A stretch of DNA of 64,000 nucleotides from Dipylidium caninum. Its lineage: Eukaryota; Platyhelminthes; Cestoda; Cyclophyllidea; Dipylidiidae. A program made the position numbers and the translations under genes. Of this stretch, positions 47,706-61,251 are shown piece after piece. The stretch spans positions 372,001 to 436,000 of the forward strand of contig QEYB01000412.1 in assembly GCA_017562135.1 (NCBI GenBank). Reading direction: 5' to 3'. The notes below the pieces were generated by a model, which was given only the letters and a program-made list of their open reading frames with translations, was not told the origin of the DNA and ran no database searches. Within the stretch, counting starts at the first letter, position 1, and the number at the start of each line of letters is the position of its first letter.

Positions 47706-50136
47706 ACTATCACTTTCGCAGTTTACCTCTCCCGCTGGTGCCTCTTCGCCACCAATCGGCTACGTTGACGGGGAGATGCGGAATAATTGCGTTACTTCGA
47801 CGCCTCTGTTTGCGCGTTTTGTTTGCTCTCCTCACCCGGCTGACCGAGAAACCTATGGAAACCCTTGTTCCACTTGTCATCTGATTCTCCAGTTTTTTTC
47901 GTCCTTCTCTACTCTTCTCTTTCTCATCACCCACCTATCAGCATAATTTAATGAAAGAGGTTTATTTGTCCTTTTTATTCGTCCAATGTGAGACATCTAT
48001 CGGTTTATAACAGGCGAGCCCGGCAATACAACTTTCCCCATTCAGTTATCAATGTCCACTAGACGCTGTGCTGTCGTGTTTGTGTGAAGTCATTCACCCA
48101 TCACCCCCCCCCCCTGAAGTTCTTCTTTGCTCCAATGACATGATTGCTGTCAAGGGTAAATTGACCATCTTCCCTCGAGCATACATCTCCAAACCTTTGC
48201 ATAAATGGAAGTAAATGGGAGGTGTTGGCGTTGAGTTTGCTTGTGAGACTGGCTACGTTCAGAAAAATTTTAAGTCATCGGGTCGTAGTTCCTTCTTCGC
48301 CTGGGGTGGATTAGGCATTTGGTAGTGGGATTGTTAAAATCCCATATGAGCCATATTCATATCCGCAAAACTCCAGACCATCTTATCCGCATAGGGGTGT
48401 AGGTGGAGGAGATGCTCCTTTCATCATCTGACGACGTCCTATAAGACAACTGCGCCATCATCGCTTTCTTCCTACTCGCCATTCGGTTTCTAGCGAATTT
48501 CCAGCTCGAATACGCATACACAAAATTTGGCTTGAAGGGAGTTAAACAAAAAGATTAATTTCATTTCCACGAACTTCGAAAATCTGGGAATTGGCTTCAC
48601 GGCTACCAATGGTGCCATCATACTACTCACTGCTGCGTCAGTAGGAAAAACTTTCGTTTCATCTAGACAAACTTAAATAGAGTGAAACGCAGCCATGTTG
48701 CCTGGAGTCAAGACCATTGTCACCCAAAAGCTATGGCTCGAGAATTAACGTCAAACCCCCTGCCAAATGGAGAAAAGACACTAGAGACGAGAGGTAGGCC
48801 GAAGACACGACTGACACCTTCATTTCCACTAACAACTCCCACTTACACCCTCCTAAGTTGCGCAATGATTAGGTCGATAGGTTGAAGTGAGCTCCCCATT
48901 CCTCATCTGATTACCTAAACTGAAGGGAAATGGCTGGGTCGTTGGTTGGATATCGGAGCCAATGGCTGTTGGGAAAGGAACCACGAGTGGACGAATGACC
49001 ACGAGCTTAGAGGTCGAGACTTATTAACTAAATAGGGTCGGCAAATTCAAGGTTGAAACACCATCCTCCAGAGAAGTTGAAGGCTCAAGAAGACTCAGAA
49101 GTTCCTCTTCTATAACCGGCACCCTGTGAAAACGAATCATCTGGGGGGGGAGGTGGGGGGTAAAATGATATTCGCTCTTTTCCCTAGGTGCTCATCGATC
49201 AACCACGCTGGTTCCACTCTATCATAACTCCTGATTCTGCCTACCATGAGTGGCACATATATACGACAACTGTCCACCTCTTCCCATAAGTGCATTAGTT
49301 GCGCCATTAATTCTCCGCGATTGACATGAGGCGATCGCGGAAGCAAATCCGCGGCATTGGGCGGATAAGCGTTTGGGTCAAGCGGGCCCACGGGTCGACC
49401 TCGCCTGATTTGTCACACCGACTAAGCCAACAGAAGCGGTGCATTCACACGTTGTAAGCTTGAGTGTTAAAAACGACTCCTTCTAAGGGGTGAAAATTGA
49501 TGTTTCTTCACTCCGGTAAACTTCCCATGTGCAGTTTCTCTCTTCCTTCAGCGCGGTGTAATGCACAAAGTCACGCCGTGCAGGTCCGCACTGCACCACG
49601 CCGCCTGGTGAAGTGGTAAATGCGGGGAAAAGGGATGGCGTGGGGGTGCCAGTTTGACAGAAGTGCATTCCTCCTCGCTTGCCTCCCTCACACTCCCTTT
49701 CTTCCTTTGCTTTCGCTTTAGCTCGATGATAACTTTTTGCTCCTCTCTCGAACATGAAAATCGCGCCTAAATTAATTTATCAAAATCTGCACTAATTGTC
49801 TGTCGACTCTTACAGCCAAATTCATTCATTCTTTGTTCAACTCTCGGTCATTAATCATATCAGGGCTACATTCTCCCCACCCTGGTTTGTACGGTACCAG
49901 GAATAGTTTAACTATCGAACGTTAACTTAAAAGTTATTGTTCAATGAGGCTATCAGTTTAGTGTCGCCACTATCAACAACACCACTGCCATCGTCATTAC
50001 CGCCTATGAAGAGTGCTAGAACGAGAGAGAAGGTGGAGGTGGAGGTGAAGGACTTCAACGCTATGATCCTCCTAAATTGAGCGTCACAATTAGGAGAGAA
50101 ACACGAAGGGCACGCGATTCTATTGACACGATGTTG

Positions 50137-50168
50137 ACCAATCAAAAGCCGAGCGCGCGTTGATTGGT
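50137..50168. repeat. CCAAT/ATTGG hairpin with 9-bp arms
   Basis: ACCAATCAA and TTGATTGGT are separated by 14 bases rich in CG. It is one of five such inverted CCAAT pairs seen in the right two-thirds of the window. Confidence 0.7.
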
Positions 50169-53100
50169 TAATTGCCGAGCCTCACCACATTCCGTTCTGT
50201 TGATGCCCACACAAACACTATTTGGCCAGTTGAAAAAGCGAATACTGCATTTTTTTGGAAGGGGAATCAAACTCTTCCACGGAATTACATGCTTCGAAGA
50301 GAACACCAACCAAGTGAGTATGCATTGCTTAATATTGGAGCATCTTCATTAAAACGAGTTGGTCTTGCATTTCATTGGTTCTCATAGTGGCCCCTGGCTG
50401 GGGATAGGCAGGCGTTAGGTCCACCTTGCTTGAACTCGTTCCTTTTCCCCATAGTCCTGGCACCTCTCCACTCCCATCATGTGGTCTTAGTACGGCCAAA
50501 ATTACGGTCAAAATCTAACGAATTGACGAGAGAGAAAGGGAGAAAGACATACTTATGCGCCAGGCTGTTTTTAATAGAGTTCTTGAGCCGAGTAGGCTGC
50601 CTTTTAATTAACACACACTCCTCCCGCCGACTTCACGTAGTGACCACTGCGTCCACCAAGGTTTGGGGGGGGAGGAGGGAAGGTGTCAGAGCTTTGTTAC
50701 GCTCGACATTATTTATCCTCACTTAGAAGGTGAAATTAATTATATTCGCCCCGAGGGTGACTCATAACCCTATCAATATGGTGCTATTAATCATGAAATA
50801 CGTATTAATGACTAAAAATAAACCACCATGCCTCGCTTCTCTAACTCCAGTAAAAGCATTGATTTCTTACGACACCTTAATAAGCACTTGACATTTCGAA
50901 ATGGTTTGACATTTCTGATAACACGCCATCAAATTAGCACAGTTTCAAGTGGGGCGATGAGTTTTGAAGGATGTTTGCAAACAAGACACGCCCGCCCGGT
51001 GCGCCGAATTGCTACCCTTTGGACAGAGAATGAGAGAAATCGGAAGATGATTGACTTCCCACCACCACATCGCCTTGTCCTCCTGCCACCTGTCAGAACT
51101 GTAGTGAGTCGAGGTCACGTTCACCTAAGCTATGACGCCCAGGTAGAGCTTATTTCACAGGAAAAAAGCGTATCCTTCCACCGAAAGGGGGAACTGTGCA
51201 CCCTTCACAGATGGACACGATTTCTCTTACCTCTAATCAAGCCGATTTGCTCTGCCTTCGTCCAAAATGTTTACTCTGCAACTATGCGCGGAGAACCTTC
51301 GGAGACACTTTCCCTACTTCACTCACCCACAAGTCAACATTCCCGCCTCATCCCATGCCCACATTCGGGTCAGACGTCTGTTAGCCCCGGGGAGAAGTGG
51401 GTCGAAAGACCGGGACCCCGCAGCCACTGCAGCCGGTCTGAAAGGCGCTGTTGCCACGTCGTTGGTCTCCAATGGAGATCGCCAGATTAATACCTCCCCT
51501 GAGGCAGGTCAGTGACATGGGAAAACGGTCCTCAGGTGAGACCAAAGAACCTAAAAAGGGGCTAATGACGTGGCGGAAAGTGGGAGGCCTCATGGCAGCG
51601 GAGTTGTGAAATAGCTGGCGTTGGGGAGAGGACAGACGGCGCGCAGTCTCGCAGAGGCGTAAAGAGCATGAGTTTAGCTAAAATTGGAGCAAAAGTATTC
51701 GGTCTGACAGGCGACAAGGTGGTTTCGGCGAGGAGATGGGGACTTCCTCGTGCTTTCTCCCTCCGACCGAGTTGTCCTAAAAGGCACGAATGTTTGTCGA
51801 AAAGAAAAAAAGATATAACTAAAATTAAGTGAAGAGAAATAAAATAAAACTCGATGCATGGAAACGCCACTTCTATAGCCCCGGTTTGGTCTCATTTGAC
51901 ACTCAGGCTAAAACTTTCTCCAATGTTGGGCACGCTTGTCAGAACGGTGCAGTTAAACAGACATTTCCTCCTGTTTCGTATGAGGATTTGTGCGCATTCT
52001 CTGAATTTTCCACTTTTCGTCAAAGTGGCGGGCTGTTTAGCAGTGTTTATGGTCTCCTCTCCTAACGTTCCGGCGGGTTATGGGATCTTTGAAGAGATGG
52101 AGAGCGATAAGATTTAAGTATCCGGGAGGAGTTAATAACGTCTCAGATCTTGAGTATGGCGTTCTGAGGCTTCTCCAAGGCCGCCAAAAGCCCTGGTTGT
52201 TTATTGCCTGCCTACCGAAGCCACCGCATCGCTAAGCCGAGGCTCACCTCGAGGCAGTCTGGGACGGGGAGAGCGGAGGCGCAGTAAGTGGACTTCCATC
52301 AAACCTGGGTCAGAAATCAGGAGACGCCTCTGGGAAAGTTCGAGACTCCTTTCCTCGCCTCCACCATCCGCCAAGATGCTTTAGGACAGTCGAAACCAGT
52401 TCTCATATTCTTGCCTTTCGCGCACTTTAAAGGCAAAATGTTTCTCTCATCTCTAACCACAAACAGTCCGTGCTCCCCCTCGCCCTCTCCTCCTCTGAGT
52501 TCCGAAAACCGCCGTTACGGACAAACAGCGGACAAGTGCATTATGGGCAAAATGCCGTAAAACATTTACACGGCTATTTCGGCCTCCACCTCCACCTCCA
52601 ACTCCACGACCTCTTCCTCTTTCTTTTCCTCGGCCCCGGGAACCGGTCACTTTCTACTCCGCCAAAAGCGATGTCTAAAGCGGTGAGGCGGACAAGAATT
52701 TGGCCAACCATGCCAAAACTGTGCGCTTTTTAACATCATCGAATTTCAGTAGCAAATGATATGATCTCGTCTTTACACATGAGGTCCTATAAACTTTGCA
52801 TTCCTCCTAAAATTCTCACGAAATCTCAGAGACTGTGATAAATGCGACGATTTGACAAGGTAGATAAATTACGAATAAAGGCCCGAAAAATTTATTTCCC
52901 CTTTCAACGTATCTACGTAAATTTTACCTGTTAAAACGATCGTTTATAATTTTTCTCCCTTGACTTTAATTTATAAACTGTTGGTAGTAATTTATTTGGG
53001 GAGAGGAAGGCATGATTAATTCCGTGAGGCGTTCTCTTCGAATAAATCATTCCACTTGGCTCGTTTCCACTCACCCTTAATGCCGCCCTAAACGCCCCTA

Positions 53101-53214
53101 ATTGGGGCATCGCGTAGTGGGGCTGGAGGAGTTGTGGCCTTCCACGTTTCCCCCAGCCTGGAGTCCGTCTGACGAGGCACTTCCATCGTCTGGTAAGGCT
53201 TGATTTCGTTGGAA

Positions 53215-53301
53215 ATGTCCCATCCGGTGACCAGTGAGTGCGTCACATTTCGTCTACAAGACGAGGCCGAGGAGGTTCTCGCGGCTCTGCCAGACCGTCC
53301 T
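53215..53301 (+). CDS. Candidate isolated first coding exon (29 codons)
   Basis: An ATG in good context (GGAAATG) begins MSHPVTSECVTFRLQDEAEE and runs 29 codons, ending in phase 0 at a strong GTAAGT donor. The sequence is acidic and resembles no family I can name. No following exon was found, and the frame stays open for a further 570 bases, so a longer spurious reading is possible. It is weakly supported. Confidence 0.2.
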
Positions 53302-56300
53302 GTAAGTTGGTGTCATCGACGACAGTATCTCAGTGGTCCGCCAAGCAGTACTCCCCCTAAACATGTCGCCTTCCCCCTGCCAGGGGAATGTATGCCGCGA
53401 AGATTTCTCGCCATCCTCTTACATTCGACTGGCTTCATCCGAGTTGCGCCCTCTCAGCGGTGTGCAGTCGTTTCCCCCTCCCCCCCGCCAAATTACCAAA
53501 TTAAACACGGATGGGCAATTGTGAGGACATTGGGCGGTCAGATCAAAGGTGAGAAGGGGCCGAAAAGGACTTTATTTTTAGCCAACTCAGTCAAACCACG
53601 CGTCATTCGACGAGGCCACCTTTTTCCTCGAAAATCCACTTTTTGCGGACACTTACCACTTGTCCGTAGGGTTGCCGTCATTTTCGATTTATCATGGAGA
53701 ATAGATTTGCCACGATGCAGAGTTGACTGCTGCGTTGTCGCTTTTAAAATGTACAGAGAGGTGACCACGATGCTCTCAACAGCTTCGTCAATCCACTATA
53801 ATAACCGTCCTGAGCTGCAGCGCCTCCTTCTGAATCCTTTAAATTCCTCCCCCGCGGGGTCGAGAGGCTGAGGGTGGGAGACGCGCTTGACGAGACCATG
53901 TCCAAACGAGGGAGGAAAGACTATAATGTGCCCAGCTAGGCAAATTGCTTATCCATTCGTCTGCTCGACAGAGTGACAGTTCGATGTGTCCGACGACGGC
54001 ATCAAGGCGATCGGTCGCGAAAACTGAGCATATGGGCCACACACGCATTACCAGATGCCACATAATTTCGCACTCCGTCAGTTTACAATGTCTTAAAGCG
54101 TCTAGTTGTAGATTGGTTGGCAAATGGTGCTGAGATGATGACGTCCCCCGCCTTGCAATCGTGGCAGGATAACACTTCGCATCACCGATTTCGTCCATTG
54201 CCACGAGAGGAGGAAAAGGGAAAGGCAAAAAGGAGGTGGAGGTGGAAGAGGAGCAGAAGGAGAAAAAGCAGAAGAAAAACACGGTGTTTTGTGTGTTGCG
54301 GGAGGAAATGGGAAAGATATCACAGAGAGTAAGAATGGCTGACGCAACCACATGGTCAGTGGGGAGGGGGAAACTTCCAACCGCCGCTTGACTACTCCGA
54401 ATCCCCGGCCACAAGGCGGGCTTAGGTCTCCAATACGGGAAATGTGGATATCCGGTGGGCCGAGTGGACAGCTCCTCTCGTCCCACGCCTCGGGTTATAA
54501 CTGGTTGCCTTTACGTGTGACACGGCGGGAGAACGCTAATGCAACCGCATGACTCCACACTGTCCCGACATTCTGTTGCGCTGGAGCGGGTGAGTCGGCC
54601 ACCCGGCACTCACCTAATTTAAATACCGCGCAGCCGCCATTTTATGATGGAGTGTAAACCATTGTATGCCATTGTAATGGACGTTTCCTAACTTCAACAA
54701 TACCCCTGAAATCACTACAAAATCCGGAGCGGAGGAGTGACATTTAAGGCCTAGTATCCGCAGGTAGCATCAGTCATTCTTGAAAGATGTTTTAGCTAAT
54801 ACCGTGCCTCGGGCTGCGAGCAGAACAAATTTACGTCCCGCTCGGTGTCCGACAAAACTGCAAATTAATCATTCACGGCTGTCAGACCTACTAACTTGGC
54901 GTATTTTTTGGTGAAATGTAGCCTCTTTCAAGTAAGACGAGGCGCCTTGGCTGCTGGGACCACCAAAGGCGGCATTTCTTCATGACGCCTTCATGAGCAT
55001 AATTATGTTATCCGCGATCCATCCGTCTGGCCATGAACTCCATCCATACCTTCCTCCCCTCTATTTTTGAATTTAGCCCTTCACCTTAATTTAATCGGCT
55101 TGTGGCACAACTGGAGCCAGGCAAGAACAATCCGCCTATAGACGATACAGGAATGAAGTTAAATGCGTTCTTGGGCGCGGAGAGACTGTTACCATCGAGG
55201 GTGGGAACGAATCACCAGACAGCTGAGATATAGAAGAGGGGACGGGTCTGTAGGGCAGGATGCGAGAGGAGTGCACGATTTCACACAATTCCCTTCGAAG
55301 TCACGAGGGATTTAAGGCAAAGTGGTTTTGTAAACCATATTTCAGACAACAGGCGAGTGACTGCCATGAGAAATGGGGTGAACGGAAAAAAGTAATGTGG
55401 GGGGGATGAATATGGTATTTTCATTGAAAAATTTTTTGCTTTGCGATTAGGCGGCAGTTTAATTACATAAAAGAACGGTAAATGTTTACCTTCAATGTTA
55501 AATGTGGACATTTATGGCTACGTGGTAATTAATGTGCACACATTTCCGTTTGAAATCAACTCTCGAAAAAGTCAGATTAATTTAAGAAAATAAAACTACC
55601 AAACAGCTTAATTTCACACCCGATTGAAATTTGATTGGAGGGAGGAATTGAATGAACAAATTTCATTGGCTGCTCATTAGCCAATCTGTGAGACTTGCCA
55701 ATTTGAGTAATGGGGCTGACGGTCTTTAGTTTCATGGGGTTCCACTTTCGTTTTACCGGGTCAAAAATCAGGCATTCAGGTCACTTAAAAAAGTCGAAAG
55801 TCAATGCCTATCACATCTCTCCTCCATTCCAGGGCTCAAGGACAGACTTTAAAGGGCGTTGGGGAGGCCAGATTATCTGCGTAAAAGCGTTTTAGTCGCC
55901 TGGCCAACTCGGGAATTGGCCAGTTGACAATCCCTTTTCAAGACTTAGCAATGATTAAGAATGCGAAGAAATGCGTAGAGGGTAGAGCCTGGGTTGGAGC
56001 AACATTACCAATCATTTAAAACCGCGAGAGAAACACAAATCAAAAATGGCGTCTTCTGTCCTTTCTTCCTGCCTCGGGTAGTCGGATTCGTGGCTGGCTT
56101 TATTGCCTACCATCGCCTCGCCCACATCGACTCTTCTCCATTTATCACTCCACGCGGTGTGAATTTGGCTAATCTTTATTACGACTAGGCAACCCAACCC
56201 AAGCCATCCCAACATACATTCACATTAACACAAAAGATATATTTATTGTTAGATGCCTCTTTTTAAAGACCAAATGCAATTCTTACCCTGTTGCTTTCAC

Positions 56301-56302
56301 TC

Positions 56303-56383
56303 ACTCACTCACACACACACATACATACATACATGCATACATACATACATACATACATACATACACATACATACATACATACA
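56303..56383. repeat. CACT/CA/(CATA)n microsatellite
   Basis: TCAC units lead into CA dinucleotides and then about 15 CATA/TACA tetranucleotides with single interruptions (one TGCA). The minus strand reads TATG. Confidence 0.93.
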
Positions 56384-59300
56384 CTCTCTGCCTGTCGACA
56401 CAAATGTGAACAGACGGAGGCCCCTGACGTCTCGCAACGGGGGAACGCGTGTGTATGTGTATATCTCTGGTAGATGTGTTTGTCGAGGCTTCAGACACGG
56501 TTAGCACTTTAATTGCCTTCTACACAAGGAGGACTTTTAGCATGTCGAGTTTGGACATACACCCACGTGGAAATGACAAGCATTGATCCCGTTTGGACGA
56601 CATAAACTGTTTGCCACTACCGGAATTTGACGACCACCAATACTGTAAGCCTCCGTGTAGTAGAGGAAGAAAAGTAGTCCTTTACGGCTATACTACCCTA
56701 CATATTCACACTTAAATCAACTGTGAAATGTGATAAAGACTGAGTCAAGTGGTTATCTCAATAGATGAACATGTGGCTACAACTTAGTCAAGTATAGGAT
56801 TATTTAGCTCAGTCAGCCCAAGGGTTTTAAAGTCGTTTTAACGCAACATTTGAACGTTCTATCAGCTTTGACTGCTTAAGTGTTCGTGACAAAATCCTCT
56901 TTGACAACTTAAAGTCGTGAGCGAGTGAACGTTTGGGCTGTTGGCGGACAATCTCAGCATTTCGGGATCAGGAACTCACATTAGACTTGTACGGAACTTT
57001 TGCAGCCCTGAAAACTAATCCGATTTGTTTTGTCAGGCCTGCGGACGGGCGACCGGCTATGTCTATGCCCAGCGCAAAGAAGCCTCAGTTAGAATTTACA
57101 CAGCTTCTCTCCCTCCCTCCCTTCCTTCCTTCCTACCTCCCTTCCTGCCTCTCTCTCATCTTACCTCATGAAGTTTCGGTGCTGATGAGTGTTGAGTGTT
57201 CTCACTTCAATATGGGGATGATCCACGCTCCGAGTGGATAATAATTAACTCTATGGACACTACGTCACATCAAGTCACGTGGCGCGTAACGAAGTATGAC
57301 GACGGAAAGTGGTCATAATTGCGGGAAAGTAGTCAGTGCTGCACTAGTTGATGCTCGAAGCTGCCATAGGGGTAAAAGGAAGAGAAAATGAAGTGGATGA
57401 TTCCAGCTCACAGCTGTCAAACACAAGCGAGGTGATATATGTAGTTGTATGGTATAGCGCGACACTGTCGTTCATTTTTGTGGACTGTCAGCAAACTGTC
57501 AACGTCCACACCTATCCTAGTCGCTGATGCTGGTGAAAAGTGGCTTTCTTCGTAAAGTAGAAAATGAGATAAGTAAGGGTTAGCTTTTCACTGGATACTT
57601 TGTATTGGGCGCCGCCCCAGTCTCCAATGAGAAGTCGACTTATGGCTGACTCACGGTTCTCCAATTGGCCCACTTCTCTTCGCTTTATTGTTCTATGCTA
57701 ACCTTAAATGTTACTGCTCCATTTGCTCTACCTCTGCCGCCTCCCTTGCTGTGGACTAATTAAGTCGGAAATTCGCATCTGGTATTCATACCTGTCTCCC
57801 AGACAATGCACCATCATAATTGGACCTGTCTAGGCTGACCAATAATTTGGCCATCGCGCATAACTGTAGCACTTCACATATGTTACAAAAGGGTAGGCCA
57901 GATCATTTGAACAATAGCGTTAGATTGAAATAACTCTTCTCCACACTTCTCTCCTCCTCCCCCCCCCCATTTCCAAGTTAAGTGGAGATGGGGAAATCAA
58001 GCGTGTATGTACCTATCTACTTCGGGAGGTGGGGGAAAGCATCTCTGCTCACTAGGACAATGGCAAGTTTGCCACTTTTGTAAGGAACATCCTTCAGAAG
58101 GCGGAGGTTAATGTCTGAACTAAGTCCTCCAATGTTTGAACAATTCCACTCCACCCAACCTGTGCTTAAATACGAGGTTGGACTTTAATTGGCAAGTTAG
58201 TCACAGGGAAACGTGTTGCTGGGTACCGGCTCGGCGTCGGTGTGAGGGGGAGTTTCTCAAACTTCTCGGCTCTATTTGCGTTTCCTTGCCCTCCTTTAAT
58301 AGAGTCGGGGTCGCCAGTCCGGGGTTGGGGATGGGAAGAAACTTTTGAACTTACGCCTCATTGGGAATCACTTCGACCGTAAACAGCTTTCATCTGTGCC
58401 ACGTTTGATATATCTTTTGAATCTCTAAAGACGCTTTAACAAACCACTGTTACAGCGAATGTACTCACAGCCTTTTCAGTAGTATGTCCTACGAGTAAGT
58501 TCGTACGGAGTTGAACATATTAGCAGTAAGTAATGCATCTTCTAGTAGCACGAATACCCCCGGACTGAGTATTTGGATGAAAAGTTCTGCGTGGATCCAC
58601 GCGGAGCGACTAGGCTAATTCGAGGTGTAAGGCAGCAAGTCGCCATCCACCCGTCGTGAGCTTCTGGATGGTCCCATGCTGTGCTGTCACGAGCACATGT
58701 GACGGATTATAAGTCGAGAGAGTAAGAATCCCCTAGTCACGAAGTAAAATACTCAATTACGTATGCTTCCAATGATAAAACACCAGGACGTAATTATCGA
58801 GAATGGTGAAGACCCGCCTTATAGAATGAATAATTAAAACAAATATGCTTGGTGTGTGGGTGCGCCACGTGCATACAGAGGGCGTGAGATTTTGACGGTA
58901 GCTGAAAGCTACTGTATCACGGGGGGGAATAACTTCCCCTCGCTGAGGCGTGAAAGCCAAGTGGGTGTTGCTTTGAGGTTATACATCGTCCTACCTCCCC
59001 GCTCTGTCAAACGCACTAATACACGCTTCCCGGTGCCGGGGGCAGGGACGCTCTCCGATTTGACAGCGGCGACTTAGTGTGACACTATGTTCGCCATTGG
59101 GCACCTCCACTTCCTCTTCCTCGCTCACTCATTCGTGCTGTCCCGCACCCTTCCCTCAGTTTAGGTAGGTGGGTCTAGTCTCAAGCTGCAGGTGCGGTAA
59201 GATCCAATTTGGCCTCTCTTAATAAACATTCATCGCATACTTAAATGGCTCACATGTTGCTCGCTCCCGAGACACACCATCCACCGCCCACTTGTCCCCT

Positions 59301-61025
59301 CCGCGCCCACTTCGCCTCGGCTACGGTGGCATTGGCATGGCCGAACACTCACCATCAACAGGCATCTACAAAGGGCGCCGCGGTAATTAAGCGTCGGGTG
59401 CGGAGTGGCAGGGGAGAAAAAAGGGGATTTGCGTTGTTTTAAGTTTTAGTAGAATTCTTTAATTCATGCATTCTCGCGAAAAAGGGTAAGTCTGCGGGGG
59501 TGAGGGTGGGGCGGCGAGGAGAAGAGGGGAGGGGGAGAGTAAGAATTGGGACATAACTGCGCAACTGAGGCAGAGCGCCTCGGAGCGCAACCAGTTATAT
59601 CGCCTGCAAGAGAAAATAAGCCCCAATCGCTCATATCCTCAATCCCGCGCCTTCCCAACCCTGTGCTTTCTCGATTCCACCTTCTACGCCCAGAAATGTG
59701 TCTCTAAAAGCACCCCTTTCCAATTCGACTCTTCGGGGCAGTTCGAGTGCCTCAGGGCGTTTGGCTGATGCTCATTTTCGAGAGCGTTTCAATGCCAAAA
59801 CACAGCATAAAACGGTGTGAGAGGGGGAAAAGGAGAGAGAAAGAGGCGAGGATATGCTCGACGAGGACTATTGGCAACCAGTGCTTCGACATGCGTGACA
59901 TCTCTCGCGTTCAGAAGAGACGACAACGACGGCAAAGACGGCGGTGGTGGTGGAGGAAGAAGAAGAAAAAGAAGAAGAAGGGGAGGAGGAGGAGGTGGGT
60001 GGTGGTGGTGGTGGATTTGGAGAAGGCTTAACCGGTTAGGCGATGGATGAGAAGAAGGAGGTGGCAAAAGACCGGCTATAATAGCACGACGCGGGGACAG
60101 AGGTGGAGGCGAAGACGGCCGATTTGGGGTCAGTTAGTAAGAAATCGTCGATCGAAGGACTGGCTCCCTTGTAAGTAGTGATTTATTGTTTCAAAGTGGT
60201 CGCACGCTCTCCTACGCCCTATGATTTGCTGGCCACACGAATGTCGTAGCTTTCCCGAGACATTCGGACAACTGCATTCTTTGAGACGAGGAAAAGTGCA
60301 TAGAGCGGAACACGGACAAGAGCGCGTAAGCACCACAGGGGACATCTTAAAAGACCTAAAACTGGAAAGAAGTCAAAAGTGGTGATTTCCAGGCACTTCT
60401 TACGCGTTGGGTAGCTTGATGAGCTGTGGTTGAGGTGGCGATAGAGCAGAAAAGCTGAAGGGAGGGAGACAAATGATTCAACAGTGGCCAAAAGTAGTAC
60501 GAACTTAAGGGCAAAACAATTGACCGACTGGAGCAAATTGGTCGGTACTTCGGCTCCCTGTTCGCGATTGCATCTCATTCTGCCTTCAGGCATAGGGCGG
60601 TGAGGCGAATAAATTGCGCAAACTACCAAATCTCCAATTGACAGTGTGGTGGGAAGTTTCGCAAAAATCTAAGACACTTCAACGACGACCGCAGATGTCA
60701 TATATCTGTGACGGTGGCTACCGGACTAAGCCTGACCGGAATGGGGCTGGGGGCAGAGGTTGAGAGTACCGGAAACCCAGCCTTTGGCCCCGTTGTTTTT
60801 TTTAAGGCACCACCTAATCACCACCTTTTATATGACAGGCTTCGGGCCTGGCTACCACGGAAAATGCTCTTTTTTGTGTTGCCTCGCATTGCATTGCGGT
60901 GCCTTTAACTGCTTAACCGGGGGGGGGGGGGCGACATTTCCCACTAATTAACGACCTCGATGGAATAACCCCCGAGAGTGCCTTTTTATTTGGTTGCACG
61001 TCACTTCCACCTGGTCGGTGTGCAC

Positions 61026-61251
61026 GAGGACGAGGACGAGGACGAGGACGAAATGGAGGTAAAGGTGGAAGTGGAGGTGGGTAGAGGGGCGCACTAAACC
61101 GGCTGCCTACTCACTCACTCACTCACTCACTCTCACTGCCAGTGAGAGTGTGGTGCTGCATTTGCTGCCTCGCCGCAATGGCCAGCACTGGCCCTCCATC
61201 CGCCCTTCCGCGTCATGCATGCATGCATGTTTGTGTGTGTGTGTGTGTCTG
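61026..61251. repeat. Cluster of short simple repeats (GAGGAC, ACTC, CATG, TG)
   Basis: In order: about four GAGGAC hexamers (from 61026), a GTGGAG-like run, about six ACTC units (61109-61133), CATG repeats near 61215 and a TG dinucleotide run to 61251. It lies in an otherwise non-coding GC-rich stretch. Confidence 0.8.

Larger units (their letters stand above)
46286..53214. other. Gene-poor stretch
   Basis: No recognised gene. It contains the second copy of the inverted repeat, a 12-bp palindrome at 46967-46978 and a CCAAT hairpin with 9-bp arms at 50137-50168. A 220-codon plus-strand frame at 50828-51490 is discussed among the rejected items. C-runs occur near 48.1 kb and G-runs near 49.14 and 50.67 kb. 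Confidence 0.5.

Noticed and set aside
50828..51490. 220-codon plus-strand frame with ATG
   Set aside because: Basic, low-complexity composition with no domain. Overlapping open frames on the same strand suggest a stop-poor region rather than a gene.
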